NCBI RefSeq assembly: GCF_015477775.1
Contig: NZ_JADLQO010000002.1
Coordinates: 992,001 to 1,056,000 of the forward strand
Origin: Nocardia abscessus
GTDB lineage: Bacteria > Actinomycetota > Actinomycetes > Mycobacteriales > Mycobacteriaceae
Direction: 5' to 3'
Length of the DNA: 64,000 nt
Part shown: positions 49,900 through 58,962 of the stretch, piece by piece
Numbering within the stretch: position 1 is the stretch's first letter
How the letters are laid out: each line of letters starts with the position of its first letter
The notes under the pieces: generated by a model
Database searches by the model: none
What the model saw: only the letters and a program-made list of their open reading frames with translations
What the model was told of the DNA's origin: nothing
Position numbers and translations under genes: made by a program

Positions 49900-50853
49900 G
49901 TGAGTGCTTCTAAGTTTTTGGGCGCGCTCGTCAGCGCGCTGACGACCGCTGTGGCGGTGTCCGTCCTTTCCGTTCATCCTGCCGGAGCCGAACCCGCGCG
50001 TGGGCGCGTGGTCGGGGAGGTTCCACTCGGCGGCTCGGTCTCGCAGATCGATGTCTATTCCCCGTCCATGGACCGGGTGGTCACCAATCGGGTGATCCGC
50101 GCGGCGGGCGGCGGTCCCGCCCCCACGCTGTATCTGCTCACCGGGATCGGGGGTGGGGTCGACGGTATCTCGTGGTGGGACGACACCGATGTCCGAGAGT
50201 TCTTCGCCGACAAACGCGTCAACGTCGTGATGCCGGTCGGCGGCGCCTACAGCATGTACACCGACTGGCTCGCCGACGATCCGGCGGTCGGGCGCAATCG
50301 CTGGCAGACCTATCTCACGCGCGAGCTGCCTGCCACGCTCGACGCCGAACTCGGCACGACCGGACGCAACGCGATCGCCGGGGTGTCGATGAGCGCCGCC
50401 TCCGCGATCGATCTCGCGATCCAGGCGCCCGAGGTGTACGACGCGGTGGCGGCCTACAGCGGGTGCCCCTGGGCCGCGGACGCCGCGGGTGCGGCGATGG
50501 TCTCCGCGCAGGTCATCCGCGGCGGAGGCAACCCGGCCAACATGTGGGGATCACCGGGCGACGCGATCTGGCGGGCGCACGACGCTTTCGCCAACGCGGC
50601 CGCCCTGGCCGGGAAGACCATCTACCTGTCGGCCGCTTCCGGCACTCCGGGCCCGATCGACCGGGGCGGTCTGCCCTTCCCGCCGATCGAGGCGATCGCG
50701 AGTTCCTGCACGGCGGCCTTCGCCGATCGCCTCGAGCAGCTCGGACTACCGGCGACTCACGTCAACCGCTCGGAGGGCTCGCACACCTGGGGGCAATTCG
50801 AGACCGACCTGCACGATTCCTGGCCCCACCTGGCCGCTGCGCTCGGCGCGTAA
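49900..50853 (+). CDS. Secreted mycolyltransferase/esterase (antigen 85 family)
   Basis: The 317-residue protein has a signal peptide (cleavage near GAEP), followed by VDVYSPSMDRV-type opening, LTGIGGGVDGISWWDDTDVREFFADKRVNVVMPVGG, and the nucleophile in AGVSMSAASAIDLA. The pattern matches esterase D/antigen 85 proteins of mycolate-producing genera, which transfer mycolic acids to trehalose or arabinogalactan. His is in GSHTWGQFE. GTG start at 49900. It supports assignment to the mycolic-acid lineage. Confidence 0.92.
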   Translation: MSASKFLGALVSALTTAVAVSVLSVHPAGAEPARGRVVGEVPLGGSVSQIDVYSPSMDRVVTNRVIRAAGGGPAPTLYLLTGIGGGVDGISWWDDTDVREFFADKRVNVVMPVGGAYSMYTDWLADDPAVGRNRWQTYLTRELPATLDAELGTTGRNAIAGVSMSAASAIDLAIQAPEVYDAVAAYSGCPWAADAAGAAMVSAQVIRGGGNPANMWGSPGDAIWRAHDAFANAAALAGKTIYLSAASGTPGPIDRGGLPFPPIEAIASSCTAAFADRLEQLGLPATHVNRSEGSHTWGQFETDLHDSWPHLAAALGA

Positions 50854-50894
50854 TCGGAGGTCCAGGCCAGACGGGTGCTCACTTCGGACGAAGC

Positions 50895-51845
50895 TCACTT
50901 CGCCTCCTCGGCCACGGCGTCGGCGGGCGGTTCGGCTTCGGCACCCGGATCGGCACCCGGTACGCGTAGTACCAGGACCGTGAGAAGGCAGCCGAGCAGT
51001 GCCAAGGTGGCCGCGGCGGCGAAGCCCGCTCGGATTCCGTCGACCGAAGAGCCGCCTGCCCTTTCGGTCACCGTCTGCGCCAGCAGGAGCACGGCCGTGA
51101 CGCCGATTCCGGAGCCCACCCGCTGCGCCGTGTTGACGACGTCCGCGGCGATGCCGCGATCCGCCTCGTCGACCGCCGTGACGGCCGGAACAGTGACACC
51201 CACGAACGCGGCAGGCAACCCGATGCCGAAAACGATCGCTCCTGGCAGTACGTCGATCAGGTAGGAGGTGTTGTTCGGGCAACCGGGCTAACCACGCCAA
51301 CGCCGCTGTCTGCAGCGCCATTCCGGCGGCCAGGACACCGCGGGGGCCGATCTTCGCGAGCAGGAACGGGATGAAGGTGCGGGAGACGACGATGTCGACC
51401 ACCGCTACCGGCAGTACCGCCAGATCCGACGCCGTCGGACTGTTGCCCTGGGTGTTCTGCAGATAGAGCGCGAGCAGGGCGAAGGCGGGCACGTGCGCCG
51501 CGCCGACGAGCGCGTTCACAGCCGACGAACCGCTCACCTGACGAATCGCGTACAGCCGTAACGGCATCAGCGGGTGCGGGCTGCGCAGCTCGATGACCAG
51601 GAAGCCTGCGAAGAGGACCGCACCCAGGACGAGGAGCGCGGTGGCGAGCGTCCGGGTGTCCGGATCGCCCCACGCCCCGATCGAGTATCCGATGATCAGC
51701 AGCGCGCCGGTTCCGGTGAGCGCGCCGGGCACATCGAGTCTTCCCGCCGTCGCGGTGCTCGCGGAGTCCGCGGGCAGTGCGCGCAGCAGCGCCAGCGCGA
51801 GCAGCCCGACGGGCAGATTGATCAGGAAGATCGACGGCCACCCTC
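50895..51845 (-). pseudogene. Decayed DHA2-type MFS transporter (5' truncated and frameshifted)
   Basis: Two frames together encode the C-terminal two thirds of a drug-efflux MFS protein. The upstream frame begins WPSIFLINLPVGLLALALLR and runs through RSPHPLMPLRLY to LAWLARLPEQ; the protein continues in another frame with NNTSYLIDVLPGAIVFGIG and AAFVGVTVPAVTAVDEADRG to the stop at 50895. The shift falls near 51275-51285. The first five or six transmembrane helices are missing: similarity starts abruptly just before 51843 at the middle loop typical of DHA2 proteins. The remaining sequence is intact otherwise, so decay is recent. Confidence 0.85.
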
Positions 51846-51856
51846 CACCACGGTGA

Positions 51857-52153
51857 TCAACAGCAGCCGCAATCGTGGAGACCGTCCGCTCGGCCGCGGC
51901 TACCGACGCGGAGCTGGCCGAACTGTGGCAGGCCAGTATCGCCCAGCGGCACACCGTGCAGCACCGCCTCGCGGCGGCGCTCGCCGCCAAAACCGCACTG
52001 CGCGAAGGGATCGACCCCGATCGCGCCGCCGATATCGCCTTGGTCGTCCTCGCGCCCGAGACCTACCGCCTACTCGTCCACCACCGGGGCTGGAGCAGCC
52101 GGGACTGGGAGGGCTGGGCCGTCGACACCCTTGTTCGTCAACTATTGCCGTGA
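51857..52153 (+). pseudogene. C-terminal fragment of a TetR regulator
   Basis: A frame opening after a stop at 51854 encodes VETVRSAAATDAELAELWQA and continues to RGWSSRDWEGWAVDTLVRQL, which looks like the ligand-binding half of a TetR protein of about 95 residues. The DNA-binding HTH is absent. It directly abuts the truncated 5' end of the MFS remnant on the other strand. Confidence 0.75.
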
Positions 52154-52182
52154 TCGAGAGGAACCGCACGCGCGCCTTCCTG

Positions 52183-53667
52183 TCAGGACGACGCGACGGC
52201 CCCTTCCGCGCCGACGGCCGAGGAACCCCCGCCGCTGGGTGGGCGGGAGGGGGATCGTCGCATCCGCAGCGCCAGGACGATCGCCAGTCCGAGGGCGACG
52301 AGAAGCGCTGCGACGGCGAAGGTCCCGTGCGTCCCTCGCGCCACCTGCTCCGGCGTAGCCGTGGTGACATCGCCCGAACCCGCGGCGAAAGCGAAGACCG
52401 CTCCCATGACCGACGCGCCGGTGATGAAGCCTGAGTTGCGCGACAGGTTCAGCATGCCGGAAACCAGGCCCCTTTGCCCCGGGGCGACATCCTTCATGAC
52501 CGCCGTGTTGTTGGCCGCTTGGAACAGCGCGTAGCCGCAAGTCGTGATCACCAGCGGCAGAACGTATCCGATGACCCCTGCGGACGTGGGCAGCACCGCG
52601 AGCGCGGTGGTGCCGCCGATGACGCCGCCGAGCCCGACGACGATCACGGTCCCGACGCCGAAGCGATCGGCGGCGCGCCCCGCTGGCACACCGGTGAGCG
52701 CGGACACGACCGGACCGGCCGACATCGCCAGTCCGACGAGCGCCGGGTCGAGGTGCAAGGCACGGGAGAGGTGGAACGGCCCAACGACGAGGGTGGTCAT
52801 CATGACGGTCGAGACCGACGCACTCGTGGTCAGGCCCGCGGCCATGACGGGATCGCGGAACATCGCGAGGGTGAGCAGTGGGGACGAGACGCGGCGCTCC
52901 GCGACGACGAACAGTCCGAGGCAGGCCGCGGAAAAGCCGAGCAACCCGATGCCGAGTGGGTCGAACGGCGTCCCCTCGATCGTCATGGCCAGCGCGTAGG
53001 CGCCGAGGGTGACGGCCAGCAGCAATGTGCCGAGCACATCGAAACGTGCTGGCGCACCGGTCGTTTCGGACGCGGAAGCGGGCAGCACACGGGCAGTGAG
53101 CCAGAGCGTGAGCAGCCCGAGCGGCACGACGACGAGGAAGATCGCACGCCAGCCGAAGGCCGTGATGAGGATTCCGCCGAGGGAGGGCCCCAGCGCGGTG
53201 CCGACCGCCGACATCGTCCCGAGCAGTCCCATGGCGCTGCCGGTGCGCTCCTTCGGGACGATGTCGCCGACGAAGGCCATGGTCAGCGCCATCATGCACG
53301 CGGCGCCCGCTCCCTGCAGGCCGCGGGCGGCGACCAGGAAGGCGAGATTCGGGGCGAGACCACAGAGCAGGGTCGCCACCGTGAACAGGCCGATACCGAC
53401 GAGCAGTAGGCGGCGTCGACCGGCGATGTCACCGAGCCGGCCCGCGCCGACGATCAGTGTCGTCGTGGTGAGCAGATAGGCGATCACGACCCACTGGACG
53501 TCGCGGAAGGCAGCGTCGAACGCCGCCGCCATGGTCGGCAGCGCGACGTTGGCGATGCTGATGCTCAGCGAGGGCAGCAGCATCGACAGTGCCGGCGCGA
53601 GCAAGCTCCAGGACGACGGTGGACGGGGCGCGGGTGATGTCCGCACGACTGATTCCGCTGGTTTCAA
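52183..53667 (-). CDS. MFS transporter, DHA2/EmrB-like drug efflux family
   Basis: About 494 residues with fourteen probable transmembrane segments. Conserved: SLSISIANVALPTMA, GRLGDIAGRRRLLLVG, ARGLQGAGAACMMA (motif C region) and GTMSAVGTALGPSLGG. Expected to export drugs or toxic organics by proton antiport. The TTG at 53667 has GGAAGAGG 8 nt upstream; a GTG at 53739 is the alternative but would lie in the operator. Divergent from a LysR gene. Confidence 0.9.
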   Translation of the reverse strand: MKPAESVVRTSPAPRPPSSWSLLAPALSMLLPSLSISIANVALPTMAAAFDAAFRDVQWVVIAYLLTTTTLIVGAGRLGDIAGRRRLLLVGIGLFTVATLLCGLAPNLAFLVAARGLQGAGAACMMALTMAFVGDIVPKERTGSAMGLLGTMSAVGTALGPSLGGILITAFGWRAIFLVVVPLGLLTLWLTARVLPASASETTGAPARFDVLGTLLLAVTLGAYALAMTIEGTPFDPLGIGLLGFSAACLGLFVVAERRVSSPLLTLAMFRDPVMAAGLTTSASVSTVMMTTLVVGPFHLSRALHLDPALVGLAMSAGPVVSALTGVPAGRAADRFGVGTVIVVGLGGVIGGTTALAVLPTSAGVIGYVLPLVITTCGYALFQAANNTAVMKDVAPGQRGLVSGMLNLSRNSGFITGASVMGAVFAFAAGSGDVTTATPEQVARGTHGTFAVAALLVALGLAIVLALRMRRSPSRPPSGGGSSAVGAEGAVASS

Positions 53668-53735
53668 GACGATGACCTCTTCCGTCAGGGGGTGCCGTAA
53701 TGGACGGTAGGTCCGGTTCTCACCTGGCGGAAGGC

Positions 53736-53759
53736 GCACAAATGGAAAGTTATTTGTGC
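53736..53759. promoter_or_regulatory. LysR-type operator between MFS and LysR genes
   Basis: GCACAAAT-N8-ATTTGTGC is a perfect 8-bp-arm inverted repeat between the divergent genes, 42 bp upstream of the LysR start. It fits a LysR recognition site. Confidence 0.8.
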
Positions 53760-53801
53760 ACCGAACGCCATGTCACGCAGGTTCTGTGCGAGGGTGTGGG
53801 C

Positions 53802-54701
53802 ATGGCTCGACCCGATCTGAACTTGCTGGTCACCTTGGATGTACTGCTCGAGGAGGGCAGCGTGACCCGGGCGAGCGAACGGCTCGCCCTCAGTCCGTCG
53901 GCGATGAGCCGCCAACTCGCGCGGCTGCGCCGGGCCACCGGTGACCCGCTGCTCGTGCGGGCCGGGCGCGGGCTGGTGCCCACACCGCGCGCGGTGGAAC
54001 TGCGCGACCGCGTGCGCGGCCTGGTCCACGAGGCCGAAGAGGTGCTTCGACCGGCCGAGAAGCTGGACCTGGCCGCCCTGGCGCGGGCGTTCACCGTGCG
54101 CAGCAGCGACGGGTTCGTGGAGCGGTTCGGACCCGAATTGGTGGCCGATGTGGGCCGCGCCGCTCCGGGTGTGCGACTGCGGTTCGTGCAGAAGACGAAG
54201 AAGGACACGGGGCCGCTGCGCGATGGCAGCGTCGACCTGGAGACCGGAGTCATCGAGCGCGAGTTGCCCGCGGACATCGCGAGCACACCGCTGTTCACCG
54301 ACCGGTTCATCGGGGTGGTGCGCGGCGAGCATCCGCTGACCACCGGTGTGGTCACGACGGCCCGCTACGCCTCCGCCCGGCACGTGAACATCTCACGGCG
54401 CGGTTCGGACGAGGGCCTGGTCGACGAGGCGCTGCACCCCACCGGCCACCGACGGGACGTCGTGACCGTCGTGGACGGCTTCAGTGCCGCCCTAGCGCTG
54501 GCACGCGCGTCGGACCTGGTCGCGACGGTCCCGCAGCGGCACACCACGATCCTGCGGCACGGCATGCACTCGTTCGCCTTGCCTTTCCGCGCTCCCGAGG
54601 TGACGGTGTCGTTGCTGTGGCACGTCCGGCTCCAGTCGGACCCGGCTCACCGATGGCTGCGCGGCTGTGTGCTCGACGTGTGCCGGCGATCGCCGGAGTG
54701 A
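53802..54701 (+). CDS. LysR-family regulator
   Basis: The 299-residue protein has the HTH LNLLVTLDVLLEEGSVTRASERLALSPSAMSRQLARLRRATGDPLLVRAGRGL at its start (named here in parts: DVLLEEGSVTRASERL and SPSAMSRQLARLR), followed by the effector domain. ATG 53802 gives the canonical MARPDLNLL start; earlier starts lie in the operator. Probably controls the divergent efflux gene. Confidence 0.9.
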   Translation: MARPDLNLLVTLDVLLEEGSVTRASERLALSPSAMSRQLARLRRATGDPLLVRAGRGLVPTPRAVELRDRVRGLVHEAEEVLRPAEKLDLAALARAFTVRSSDGFVERFGPELVADVGRAAPGVRLRFVQKTKKDTGPLRDGSVDLETGVIERELPADIASTPLFTDRFIGVVRGEHPLTTGVVTTARYASARHVNISRRGSDEGLVDEALHPTGHRRDVVTVVDGFSAALALARASDLVATVPQRHTTILRHGMHSFALPFRAPEVTVSLLWHVRLQSDPAHRWLRGCVLDVCRRSPE

Positions 54702-54705
54702 CGTT

Positions 54706-55785
54706 TCACAAACCCTCGTCGGCGGGATAGCGGGCGGCGAGCCCGGAACGGTCGCCGAGCCCGAAATTCATGACCAGATCGTCGGCGACCTGAACCAGCA
54801 CGTCGCGCCCCTCGACCGCGGCCGCCCACTCCTGCGGCAATCCGGAGACACCGTGCACGGCGCCGATCAGATTGCCCGCCACCGCACCGGTGGAATCGGA
54901 GTCGCCGGAATGGTTCACCGACAGCAGCAGCGCCGCGCGCACGTCGCCGGTCCTGGCCGCGTGCAGGGCGCAATACACGGCGATGGCCAGGCATTCCTCG
55001 GCGATCCACCCTGCGCCGACCAACTCGACCTGCTCGGCGGAGACCGCCTGCTCGGACAGCTCGACGGCGCGGGTCAGTGCCGCCACGGTTTCCGCACTCG
55101 CGGGAAGATCGGTGAGCTGAGCGATCGTCTCCCGCACGGCGATCGAGAGCTCGGTTCCACTCGTCACGCGATCGATCAGTGCCGCGAACGCACCGGCGGC
55201 GAGGTACCCGGTGGGATGTCCGTGGGTCAACTGCGCTGCCCGCGCGGACATGGTGAACGCGCGCTCGGGCCCCGCGCCGATCAGCCCGAACGGCGCGGAC
55301 CGCATGACCGTGCCACATCCCTTCGACTCGGGGTTCACCCGACCCACAGCCCCGAGCGGGCGCGGCGGGAGATATTCCCGCGCTTGCCGTTTCAATCCGG
55401 ACATGCACGCGTTGCCCGGTGCACGCACCGCGTAGAGAAACGGCAGGCTCGCCAGCCAGCCGTCGACCTCGACCGCGGGCTCGTTCCGCAGCTGAGTGTG
55501 CAACCAGCGCAGATACGCTCGGTGCACGGCCCGCACCGGGTCGGCGCCCGGCGCCGAACGCAACAGCGCTTCGGCGGTGAACAAGGTCATCTGGGTGTCA
55601 TCGGTGATCTGCTGCGGCGCCCCCTTGTCACGCGAAGGCAGGAAGCCCGTCACACCGTCGTCGCCGTATCGCCCGCGAATCTGCTCCAACCGCAGGAATT
55701 CGATAGGCCACCCGAGCGCGTCACCGACCGCCCCACCCAGTAATGACCCCCGGACTCGGTCGAAGACCGTCATGTAATCCACCAC
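54706..55785 (-). CDS. ADP-ribosylglycohydrolase family protein
   Basis: The 359-residue protein (355 from the ATG at 55773) has the ARH hallmark motifs: GSLLGGAVGDALGWP, TDDTQMTLFTAEALL with metal-binding TDD, GCGTVMRSAPFGL and NHSGDSDSTGAVAGNLIGA, the second metal site. These enzymes, as DraG, remove ADP-ribose from arginine or other residues of modified proteins, or act on other ADP-ribosyl substrates. No ADP-ribosyltransferase is encoded nearby. Confidence 0.93.
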   Translation of the reverse strand: MVDYMTVFDRVRGSLLGGAVGDALGWPIEFLRLEQIRGRYGDDGVTGFLPSRDKGAPQQITDDTQMTLFTAEALLRSAPGADPVRAVHRAYLRWLHTQLRNEPAVEVDGWLASLPFLYAVRAPGNACMSGLKRQAREYLPPRPLGAVGRVNPESKGCGTVMRSAPFGLIGAGPERAFTMSARAAQLTHGHPTGYLAAGAFAALIDRVTSGTELSIAVRETIAQLTDLPASAETVAALTRAVELSEQAVSAEQVELVGAGWIAEECLAIAVYCALHAARTGDVRAALLLSVNHSGDSDSTGAVAGNLIGAVHGVSGLPQEWAAAVEGRDVLVQVADDLVMNFGLGDRSGLAARYPADEGL

Positions 55786-55943
55786 GACACACCATCATCG
55801 ACCATCCGGGCACACACGCCACAGGTGCCACACGACATCGCGCATGGAGCACGGCCCGGGTGACCACGCCGACGGCACAACCAGATTCCGCGTCCGGTCA
55901 GTGACCGGCCCCGCCGATCTGACAATCGACATCGTTCTCCAAA

Positions 55944-55998
55944 ACTAGCAGCGCAAGTTTCGTTCACCGTAGGACAGGCGGACTAGCGGCGCAAGTTT
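55944..55998 (+). promoter_or_regulatory. Two direct repeats upstream of TetR gene
   Basis: ACTAGCAGCGCAAGTTT (55944-55960) and ACTAGCGGCGCAAGTTT (55982-55998) are 38 bp apart and each forms an imperfect dyad (AACTAGC-N3-GCAAGTT for the first). Likely autoregulatory operator. Confidence 0.65.
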
Positions 55999-56044
55999 TT
56001 TCTCGAGCGCCTGCGAGAATGCGGAGGACCGAAAAGGAGACGCC

Positions 56045-56695
56045 ATGGCCCGACCACGGCGGCCGCTACTGACCCGCGACCGCATCATCGAGACCGCGCT
56101 CGCCCTCGTCGACGCCGAGGGCCTCGCCGCCGTCTCCACGCGGCGACTGGCCACCGAACTGGGCGTGCAGGGACCGTCGCTGTACAACCACGTGCGCACC
56201 AAGGACGACCTCATCGATGCCGTGGTCGACGCCGTACTCGGCGAGGTGGACATCTCGATGTTCGACGGACTCTCCGCCGAGCATCCGAACTGGCGCTTCG
56301 CGCTGCGTGATTGGGCACGCTCCTACCGGACCGCGATGGCCGCGCACCCGCACATCGTTCCCGCCCTCGCCGGCGGCCCCCGTCATCGACCCAACGCACT
56401 GCGCATGGCCGACGCGGTCTTCGGCGGGCTCGTCGCGGCGGGCTGGCCGCGCCGCGAGGCCACCACGGTCGGTACGACCATGCGGTATTTCCTCACCGGA
56501 GCGTCGCTGGGATCGTTCGCCGGGGGCTTCCCCTCCGATGTCGCGGTGTACGCCGACGCGTATCCGCACCTGAACGAGGCGCACCTACTGGCCGAGCGGC
56601 AGCAGCGGATCGATCGGGACGCCTTCGAAGTCGGCCTGGAATCGCTGCTCGACGGGCTGGAGAGCCGGTACCGGCTACTGGTCGGCGGCGTGTAG
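56045..56695 (+). CDS. TetR/AcrR-family regulator
   Basis: The 216-residue protein starts MARPRRPLLTRDRIIETALALVDAEG and has the HTH STRRLATELGVQGPSLYNHV. The C-terminal domain has PHIVPALAGGPRHRPNAL and RYFLTGASLGSFAGG, as in TetR_C_1 proteins of tetracycline-repressor type. Strong AAAAGGAGACGCC before the ATG. Its 3' end overlaps the convergent PucR gene by 21 bp. Likely self-regulated. Confidence 0.9.
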   Translation: MARPRRPLLTRDRIIETALALVDAEGLAAVSTRRLATELGVQGPSLYNHVRTKDDLIDAVVDAVLGEVDISMFDGLSAEHPNWRFALRDWARSYRTAMAAHPHIVPALAGGPRHRPNALRMADAVFGGLVAAGWPRREATTVGTTMRYFLTGASLGSFAGGFPSDVAVYADAYPHLNEAHLLAERQQRIDRDAFEVGLESLLDGLESRYRLLVGGV

Positions 56696-57979
56696 CTCGA
56701 TCGCCACCAGCAGGTCCATCAGATCGTCGACGCTGCGCATATTCCGCCCGGTGAGTTCCTGGATGCGGCGCAGCCGATATTTGGCCGTGTTGTGATGGAT
56801 GCGGAGCGCGTCGGCGGCCTCGCGCAGGTTCATGTCGGCCCCGGCGAACGCGCGGACGGTCTGGGCCAGCACACCTCCGCGTACGCCGTCGTCGCGCAGC
56901 AGCGCGCGGATTCGCGGGTCGACCAGCTGCCTGGCGGTCTCGTCGGCGCGCAGCATCAGGTACCGCAGCGGCGTCAGGCACGGCAGTGCCATGATCCCGC
57001 CCTCGTTGGGGAGCAGCTCGAGCGCCGCGCGAGCTTGCTGGTGCGCCTGCGGGATCTCCGCGACGTCGGTGACGACCGCGCTGACTCCGACCCCGAGCGT
57101 GATGCCTTCCTCGCGCAATCGCTGCGCCGTCGCACGTAGCCGGTCGCACAACTGCTCGGCGGTACCGGTCCGGCCGAGCGCGGCCACCGCGACTACGCCC
57201 GACCCGAGCACCACCGACAGCGTGCGCAGGCCACTGACGCCGGTTCGGGCGATCGCCGCCGCCGCGAGATGCCTGGCCTGGGAGTCGGAAGCGTCAGACG
57301 ACCCGATCCCGCCCTTGCCGCGCCCGGCCGCCTTCAGCACGACCGCGTCGACCACGACCATCGGCGCGGTCTTCGCCAGGCCGATGCCGTGCGCCTGGGC
57401 GAGCGACAGCGCGGCGCCCCGTTCGGGCAGCACGCCATCGAGCAGGCTTTCCATCAGTCGCGCGTTGTCCCGGCTCGCCTCCGCGGCGAAGTACTGCTGG
57501 AACTCCAGGTACGCGTTGGCCGCCTGGGTGCTGATCAGATCGCAATACCGCGACAACGGCGTGACCATCGACAGAGCCGCCTCGCGCCCGGCCTGCGACT
57601 CCCCGGCACGGGTCACCAGCGATTGCCACAGCGCCTGCTGTCCGAGGCGGAAGGCGTTGAGGTAGTCCGCCAGGGTGAGCCCCGCCTGCGCGCGACGGGC
57701 CGCGGCGCGACGGGTGTAGGCGACGTCGTCGAGGGTCACCTTGCGCCGCTCGAGCAGCGCGCCGAGTCCCGTCCGGCACAGCTGGGCGAGCTGATCGTGC
57801 ACGTCTGCCCGAAAGCTGAGGTCACGGGCGGCGTAGGCGGGAATGCGGGCGACGATCGCCGACATCCCGGCGTCGGCCATCTCGTCCGCGTGGTCGTACA
57901 GCGCGCTGACGATCCGCGTCCGCTCGGCCAGCATCGTCGCCGAACTTCTCGCGCCGACCGAGTGTGATGAAGCTGACAT
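56675..57979 (-). CDS. PucR/CdaR-type helix-turn-helix regulator of the ABC operon
   Basis: The 434-residue protein has an N-terminal helical sensory part (DHADEMADAGMSAIVARIPAYAARDL), a central GGDEF-like region and the C-terminal PucR HTH: GADMNLREAADALRIHHNTAKYRLRRIQELTGRNM. It is transcribed divergently from the branched-chain-type ABC operon and may activate it. ATG 57979 is chosen; a longer frame from 58090 crosses the promoter. Confidence 0.88.
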   Translation of the reverse strand: MSASSHSVGARSSATMLAERTRIVSALYDHADEMADAGMSAIVARIPAYAARDLSFRADVHDQLAQLCRTGLGALLERRKVTLDDVAYTRRAAARRAQAGLTLADYLNAFRLGQQALWQSLVTRAGESQAGREAALSMVTPLSRYCDLISTQAANAYLEFQQYFAAEASRDNARLMESLLDGVLPERGAALSLAQAHGIGLAKTAPMVVVDAVVLKAAGRGKGGIGSSDASDSQARHLAAAAIARTGVSGLRTLSVVLGSGVVAVAALGRTGTAEQLCDRLRATAQRLREEGITLGVGVSAVVTDVAEIPQAHQQARAALELLPNEGGIMALPCLTPLRYLMLRADETARQLVDPRIRALLRDDGVRGGVLAQTVRAFAGADMNLREAADALRIHHNTAKYRLRRIQELTGRNMRSVDDLMDLLVAIELHAADQ

Positions 57980-58203
57980 AACCGGGCATACTCCACGGCC
58001 CCGTTCGGAGCTGTCAACCGCGCCGAGGCGATCGCAGGAGGTGTCCGCAGCGGACAAACCGGACGTCCCAGATTGGGCCGCCGCGTCCAATGTGCAGGTT
58101 GACCAGCGAATTTACGCTGACCACGTTCTATACGCCGGTCACACGACCGCGCTGTCCCCGCACTGGATCGCACCCACGTCATCGGACGCGGGCCGGAGGA
58201 CGC

Positions 58204-58962
58204 ATGCTCGAGATAGCCAACCTCACCGTCCGCTTCGGCGGCATCACCGCCCTGCAGGAGGTCGGGCTCCACGTCGACCCCGGCGAAATGGTCGGTCTGA
58301 TCGGGCCCAACGGAGCGGGCAAGACCACGCTGTTCAATTGCCTGACCCGGCGGTACCAACCGGCCACCGGCACCCTCCGGTACCAGGGCACGGACTTGCT
58401 GACCGTGCGCCCGGACGGCCTCGCCGCACTCGGCGTCGCCCGGACATTCCAGAACCTCGGGCTGTTCGGGCGCATGTCGGTGCGGGACAACATCCTGGTC
58501 GGCGCGCACCATCGGGCGAGAGCCGGGTTCCTCGCCGCGGGTCTGCGACTGCCCCGGGTCCGGCGCGAAGAGCGTGAGCTGCGCGCGCAGGTCGATGCGC
58601 TGCTGACCAGGTTGGACCTCACGGCGGTGGCCGATCGCCCGGCCGCCGGGCTCCCGTTCGGCACGCTCAAGCGGATCGAGCTGGCGCGGGCCCTGGCCGT
58701 CCAACCGCGACTGCTGCTGCTCGATGAACCGGTCAACGGACTCAGCCACGGCGAGGTCAGGGAGTTCGCCGACCGATTGCGCGCCTTGCGGTCGGAACTC
58801 GACCTCACGGTGATCGTCGTCGAGCATCACATGGGTTTCGTCATGGGCACCTGCGACCGCGTGGTGTGCCTGGAATTCGGCCGGGTCATCGCGGCGGGCG
58901 AACCCGAAGAGGTACAGCGCGATCCGGCCGTCATCCGCGCCTACCTGGGGACGGCGGCATGA
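58204..58962 (+). CDS. ABC transporter ATP-binding protein, LivG type
   Basis: The 252-residue protein has Walker A GPNGAGKTT, Q-loop VARTFQNLGLFG, a variant signature LPFGTLKRIELARAL and Walker B LLLLDEPVNGLSHGE. This LivG/BraF pattern marks the first ATPase of HAAT-family importers. GGAGG precedes the ATG at 58204. It is the first gene of the operon. Confidence 0.93.
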   Translation: MLEIANLTVRFGGITALQEVGLHVDPGEMVGLIGPNGAGKTTLFNCLTRRYQPATGTLRYQGTDLLTVRPDGLAALGVARTFQNLGLFGRMSVRDNILVGAHHRARAGFLAAGLRLPRVRREERELRAQVDALLTRLDLTAVADRPAAGLPFGTLKRIELARALAVQPRLLLLDEPVNGLSHGEVREFADRLRALRSELDLTVIVVEHHMGFVMGTCDRVVCLEFGRVIAAGEPEEVQRDPAVIRAYLGTAA

